Source: Marinobacter sp. THAF197a
Lineage (GTDB): Bacteria > Pseudomonadota > Gammaproteobacteria > Pseudomonadales > Oleiphilaceae
DNA length: 64,000 nucleotides
Assembly (NCBI RefSeq): GCF_009363275.1
Contig: NZ_CP045324.1
Coordinates: forward strand, 2,852,001-2,916,000
Direction of reading: 5' to 3'
Shown here: piece after piece, positions 60,751 through 64,000 of the stretch
How the letters are laid out: the number at the start of each line of letters is the position of its first letter
Numbering within the stretch: position 1 is the stretch's first letter
Made by a program: the position numbers and the translations under genes
The notes under the pieces: generated by a model
Told to the model about the DNA's origin: nothing
The model's database searches: none
Seen by the model: only the letters and a program-made list of their open reading frames with translations

Positions 60751-61770
60751 ATGCAACATGAGCCTCCGGAACTGACAACGTCCACACATCCCTACGATCA
60801 ACTTACCCCGGAAGTGATCCTGGACGCGCTCGAGGAAGCAGGCTTTGCCGTCAGCGGCCGGCTGTTCGCCCTGAACAGTTACGAGAACCGGGTATATCAG
60901 ATCGGCCTGGATGATGGTCCGCCGGTGATTGCCAAGTTCTATCGCCCGGGTCGCTGGAGCGAAGCCGCGATCCGGGAGGAGCATGAATTCTCGCTGGACT
61001 TGCAACAAGCCGACATTCCGGTGGTCGCGCCGATGGTCATGCCCGGGGGCGATACCCTGGGCCAGCATCAGGCATTTCTGTTTGCGGTGTTCCCCCAGCG
61101 CGGCGGGCAGGCACCAGACACCAGCGTCACAGACACGCTGTACCGACTGGGCCAGTGGCTGGGGCAGATCCATAACCTTGGGGCGCTGAAATCCTTCAGC
61201 CACCGGCCGGGGTTTGACCTGATCCAGGGGCTGGAAGAGCACAATGCGCTGCTGGTCAACGGAGGCTGGGTGCCGGACGACCTGCGCCCGGCTTGGGACA
61301 GCCTGATCCCGGATCTGATTGCCGGCTGCCGCCAGCGAATGGCGGACGCGGGAACCGTTGATACCCTGCGAATTCACGGCGACTGCCATGCCGGCAACAT
61401 TCTGTGCCGGGACGAATCCATGCTGTTTGTAGACCTGGATGACTGCCGCACAGGGCCGGCCGTGCAGGACATGTGGCTGCTGCTTAACGGCGAAGCCTCC
61501 GAACGCGGGGCGCAGCTCGGCGAGTTGATTGAAGGCTATGAGATGTTCCGGGACTTCAACCGCCGGGAACGCCATCTGATTGAGCCCCTGCGGTGTTATC
61601 GGCAAATCGCCCATTGCGCCTGGCTTGCCCGGCGCTGGGAAGATCCGGCCTTTCCACGGTTCTTCCCCTGGTTTGCCCAACCCAGATTCTGGTCAGACCA
61701 GATCCTGGCCCTGCGCGAACAACTTTCCGCACTTCAGGAACCGGCCATCAGCCTGCCTGGGCAATTCTGA
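60751..61770 (+). CDS. srkA: Stress response kinase A (YihE)
   Basis: SrkA (YihE) is a Ser/Thr kinase of the aminoglycoside-phosphotransferase fold that protects against stress-induced death in E. coli. The 339-residue protein has the start motif LTPEVILDALEEAGF, the ENRVYQIGLDDGPPVIAKFYRPGRW nucleotide-binding segment, the catalytic loop IHGDCHAGNIL and the metal motif FVDLDDCRTGPAVQD. It lies between two small membrane proteins of unknown function, with short gaps. Confidence 0.94.
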   Translation: MQHEPPELTTSTHPYDQLTPEVILDALEEAGFAVSGRLFALNSYENRVYQIGLDDGPPVIAKFYRPGRWSEAAIREEHEFSLDLQQADIPVVAPMVMPGGDTLGQHQAFLFAVFPQRGGQAPDTSVTDTLYRLGQWLGQIHNLGALKSFSHRPGFDLIQGLEEHNALLVNGGWVPDDLRPAWDSLIPDLIAGCRQRMADAGTVDTLRIHGDCHAGNILCRDESMLFVDLDDCRTGPAVQDMWLLLNGEASERGAQLGELIEGYEMFRDFNRRERHLIEPLRCYRQIAHCAWLARRWEDPAFPRFFPWFAQPRFWSDQILALREQLSALQEPAISLPGQF

Positions 61771-61791
61771 TCATCATTCAACGAGGTATCC

Positions 61792-62160
61792 ATGAGCGAT
61801 AACGACGAAGCCCGTTATACGGTCCGCAGCCTTATAGTGACCGGCATAGCCGCCATCATCGGCACCGTCCTGGTGCTGGAGGCCACCGGCCGCATTGATC
61901 ATACTGAACACAAGGACCATGTGCCGGTCGGCGACTTCAAGGCTATTCATATCCAGCCCGGCGACAGCTTCCGGATGTCCAGAAAGTCCTCTGAGCTGCA
62001 CGCTGTGTGCGAGAACGGCTACCTTGCCATCGCCGCCGATGTCGATCCATCCTTTCGGGGTATCCTGGTAGATTACAAGAACCGGGGTGTACGCTGCCAG
62101 CGGCCCTCTCCCACGGACCTGGCCCCGGCCAAAGGTTCTGAAGAGGACGGCGATGAGTAA
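61792..62160 (+). CDS. Small membrane-anchored protein of unknown function
   Basis: The 122-residue protein has one membrane helix (about residues 13-31, LIVTGIAAIIGTVLVLEAT) and a soluble tail with two cysteines (HAVCENGY, VRCQRP) that could form a periplasmic disulfide. The family is not recognised. It overlaps cmoA by 8 bp and follows srkA by 21 bp, which places it in the same unit. Confidence 0.75.
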   Translation: MSDNDEARYTVRSLIVTGIAAIIGTVLVLEATGRIDHTEHKDHVPVGDFKAIHIQPGDSFRMSRKSSELHAVCENGYLAIAADVDPSFRGILVDYKNRGVRCQRPSPTDLAPAKGSEEDGDE

Positions 62161-62911
62161 GGGCAAATCCGGGGCACCAGAGCAGCTGACCGATCGCCTG
62201 TTCGCTACCGAACGCAACCCCGAGGATTTCCGGTTTGATGCTTCTGTGGCCAGGGTGTTTCCCGACATGATTCGCCGCTCGGTGCCCGGCTACACCACCA
62301 TCATCCCGATGATCGAGGTGATTACCGAGCAATACGTGCAGCCAGGTTCCCACTGCTACGACCTGGGTTGTTCCCTGGGCGCGTCCACCCTGGCCATGCG
62401 CCACGGCATTCCCCACCAGGACTGCACCCTCGTCGGTGTCGACAACTCCAGCGCCATGATCGAGCGCTGCGAGCACTACATCGCACTGGATGACCACGAA
62501 CTGCCGGTTACCCTGCGCTGCGAGGACATTCTGGAGACAGAACTGAGCCAGGCCTCGGTAACCACATTGAACTTTACCCTGCAGTTCGTACCACCGGAGC
62601 AGCGGCTGGCCCTGCTTACCCGGATTGCCGAGGCAACCCTGCCAGGCGGCGCTCTGATCCTGTCTGAAAAAATTCGCTTTGAATCGGAAACCGAGCAGGA
62701 TATCCAGACGCGGCTGCACCACGAGTTCAAGCGCGCCAACGGCTACTCCGACCTGGAAATAAGCCAGAAGCGGGCCGCGATCGAAAAGGTCTTGATTCCG
62801 GAAACCCTGGCCGCCCACCGTGACCGGCTCATACAGGCAGGCTTTGATCAGGTACTGGTGTGGTACCAATGCTTCAACTTTGTTTCCATACTGGCCCTCA
62901 AGAAACGTTGA
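62153..62911 (+). CDS. cmoA: Carboxy-S-adenosyl-L-methionine synthase
   Basis: CmoA converts SAM and prephenate to carboxy-SAM, the donor for cmo5U34 in tRNA wobble positions. The start at 62153 (MSKGKSGAPEQLTDRLF) gives 252 residues and overlaps the stop of the previous gene. The SAM motif CYDLGCSLGASTLAMRH and the family block FDASVARVFPDMI are clear. cmoB follows after 21 bp. Confidence 0.96.
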   Translation: MSKGKSGAPEQLTDRLFATERNPEDFRFDASVARVFPDMIRRSVPGYTTIIPMIEVITEQYVQPGSHCYDLGCSLGASTLAMRHGIPHQDCTLVGVDNSSAMIERCEHYIALDDHELPVTLRCEDILETELSQASVTTLNFTLQFVPPEQRLALLTRIAEATLPGGALILSEKIRFESETEQDIQTRLHHEFKRANGYSDLEISQKRAAIEKVLIPETLAAHRDRLIQAGFDQVLVWYQCFNFVSILALKKR

Positions 62912-62932
62912 TCCCAGGACATAACCGACCCC

Positions 62933-63925
62933 ATGGCATTTTTCGACTGGCGAGCGAACTTCCTCCCGTTCATCAACTCCCTGCAACAGTCCGGGCATGA
63001 GCTCTGGGCAGAGCGGCTTACCCGCCAACTGATTGCCCGGTTTGAGGACAATCCCCACGGCGACCTGCCCCGCTGGCAGGGTGCACTGGATCTGTTGCCG
63101 GAGGTGCCGGGCGCCGCCGGCGACCTGAGCCGGTCCGCCGTCACCCTGTTCTCGGCCGAGCCGCTGGCTCCGGAGCAGAGCGCTAACCTCGAGCACGGTC
63201 TGCGGGGCCTGATGCCCTGGCGCAAAGGCCCATTCGAGTTCTTCGGCACCCACATAGACACCGAATGGCGATCAGACTGGAAATGGGACCGGGTTGCTCC
63301 TCACCTGTCAGACCTCAGGGGCAGAACCATTCTCGACGTTGGCTGTGGCTCCGGCTACCACTGCTGGCGCATGGCGGGGGCTGGCGCCGGGCGAGTGGTG
63401 GGTATCGACCCGGGCCTGTTGTTCATGTTTCAGTTTCTGGCAGTCAAGGGCTATCTGGGCGAGGTGCCGGTGGACCTGCTACCGGTGCGCATGGAGGATC
63501 TACCGGACAACCTGCAGATGTTCGACACCACGTTTTCCATGGGCGTTCTGTACCACCGTCGGTCGCCCCTGGATCATCTACTTGAACTCAAGGGCACACT
63601 CCGCCCGGGCGGCGAACTGGTGCTGGAAACCCTGGTGGTGGATGGGCCGGAAGGCTTCAGCCTGATGCCGGAAGACCGTTACGGCCAGATGCGCAACGTC
63701 TGGTTCCTGCCCAGCTGCCCCACCCTCCTTCGCTGGCTGGACAGGACCGGGTTCCGAAATGCCCGGGTGGTGGATGTCAGCGACACCACCACCGAAGAAC
63801 AGCGGCAGACGGACTGGATGCGTTTCAACTCTCTGGCCGATTTTCTCGACCCAAACGATTCGAGCAAAACCATCGAAGGCTATCCGGGACCCAAGCGCGC
63901 AACCATCATCGCCGAGAAGCCCTGA
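62933..63925 (+). CDS. cmoB: tRNA U34 carboxymethyltransferase
   Basis: CmoB transfers the carboxymethyl group from carboxy-SAM to 5-hydroxyuridine 34 of tRNA. The 330-residue protein has an N-terminal extension specific to CmoB (about 1-110, ending in GLMPWRKGPFEFFGTHIDTEWRSDWKW) and a methyltransferase domain with ILDVGCGSGYHCWRM. It completes the cmoAB pair, which is followed by a terminator. Confidence 0.97.
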   Translation: MAFFDWRANFLPFINSLQQSGHELWAERLTRQLIARFEDNPHGDLPRWQGALDLLPEVPGAAGDLSRSAVTLFSAEPLAPEQSANLEHGLRGLMPWRKGPFEFFGTHIDTEWRSDWKWDRVAPHLSDLRGRTILDVGCGSGYHCWRMAGAGAGRVVGIDPGLLFMFQFLAVKGYLGEVPVDLLPVRMEDLPDNLQMFDTTFSMGVLYHRRSPLDHLLELKGTLRPGGELVLETLVVDGPEGFSLMPEDRYGQMRNVWFLPSCPTLLRWLDRTGFRNARVVDVSDTTTEEQRQTDWMRFNSLADFLDPNDSSKTIEGYPGPKRATIIAEKP

Positions 63926-63941
63926 CGTAATACCCGAACAT

Positions 63942-63982
63942 AAAAAACCGCCTGAGGCGTGACAGCCAAAGGCGGTTTTTTT
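63942..63982 (+). terminator. Rho-independent terminator after cmoB
   Basis: AAAAAACCGCC pairs with GGCGGTTTTTTT across an 18-base middle that can pair further. It lies 16 bp after the cmoB stop. Confidence 0.9.
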
Positions 63983-64000
63983 GTTCTTCGAGCTTACTCT

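Overview
The window is a GC-rich, gene-dense chromosomal segment of a gammaproteobacterium. Gene content and order are Pseudomonas-like and best match Marinobacter or a close relative. The main clues are hisD-hisG-murA-ibaG-mlaBCDEF divergent from kdsD-kdsC-lptCAB-rpoN-hpf-ptsN-rapZ-npr, then mreBCD-maf-rng-yhdP-nitrilase. The genus is an inference from gene order and protein similarity; no 16S gene is present.

Layout. 1-6020 (minus): histidine genes hisD (cut by the window edge) and hisG, murA, ibaG and the Mla lipid-transport operon. 6238-15512 (plus): Kdo/LPS export genes, sigma-54, the hibernation factor, the nitrogen-PTS group, mgtE and darP. 15539-24647 (minus): nitrilase, yhdP, rng, maf, mreD, mreC, mreB. 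25046-28334 (plus): gatCAB. 28792-30132: rimO. 30391-33600: a PilZ protein and cysDN. 34195-42098: yejK, trmH, miaB, ybeZ-ybeY-corC-lnt. 42088-47663: a zinc-ribbon protein, leuS-lptE-holA and a small coiled-coil protein. 47854-53812: an EndA-like protein, two acyl-CoA dehydrogenase paralogues, and a small rod-like protein with a SprA-type metalloprotease. 53862-58868: the biotin genes bioB, bioF-bioC and bioD, with comF divergent from bioB. 59079-63925: an FAD oxidoreductase, srkA between two unknown membrane-anchored proteins, and cmoA-cmoB. Most of the genes are housekeeping genes for envelope, translation and cofactors; no prophage, insertion sequence, CRISPR array or rRNA/tRNA gene was seen.

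The unusual content lies between the genes. Nearly every long intergenic gap holds one or two large (about 100 bp) palindromic elements. I call the main family P1 (13 complete copies and two half copies). Each copy has outer arms of 21-30 bp that pair perfectly or nearly so within the copy but differ in sequence from copy to copy, and a conserved core of about 55-65 bp. Read on one strand, the core folds into two small hairpins. All 13 first hairpins and 12 of 13 second hairpins present the octamer CANGGANG at the loop, which is the known binding motif of CsrA/RsmA proteins. The stem under the first loop changes by compensating substitutions while the loop stays fixed. Closely spaced copies always have their GGA strands pointing outward. 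A second family, P2 (three copies near yejK), has the same design with a different core. I regard P1 as the most novel feature here: a dispersed repeat that would be a two-site RsmA/CsrA-binding RNA if transcribed. The function is inferred; the structure is directly visible.
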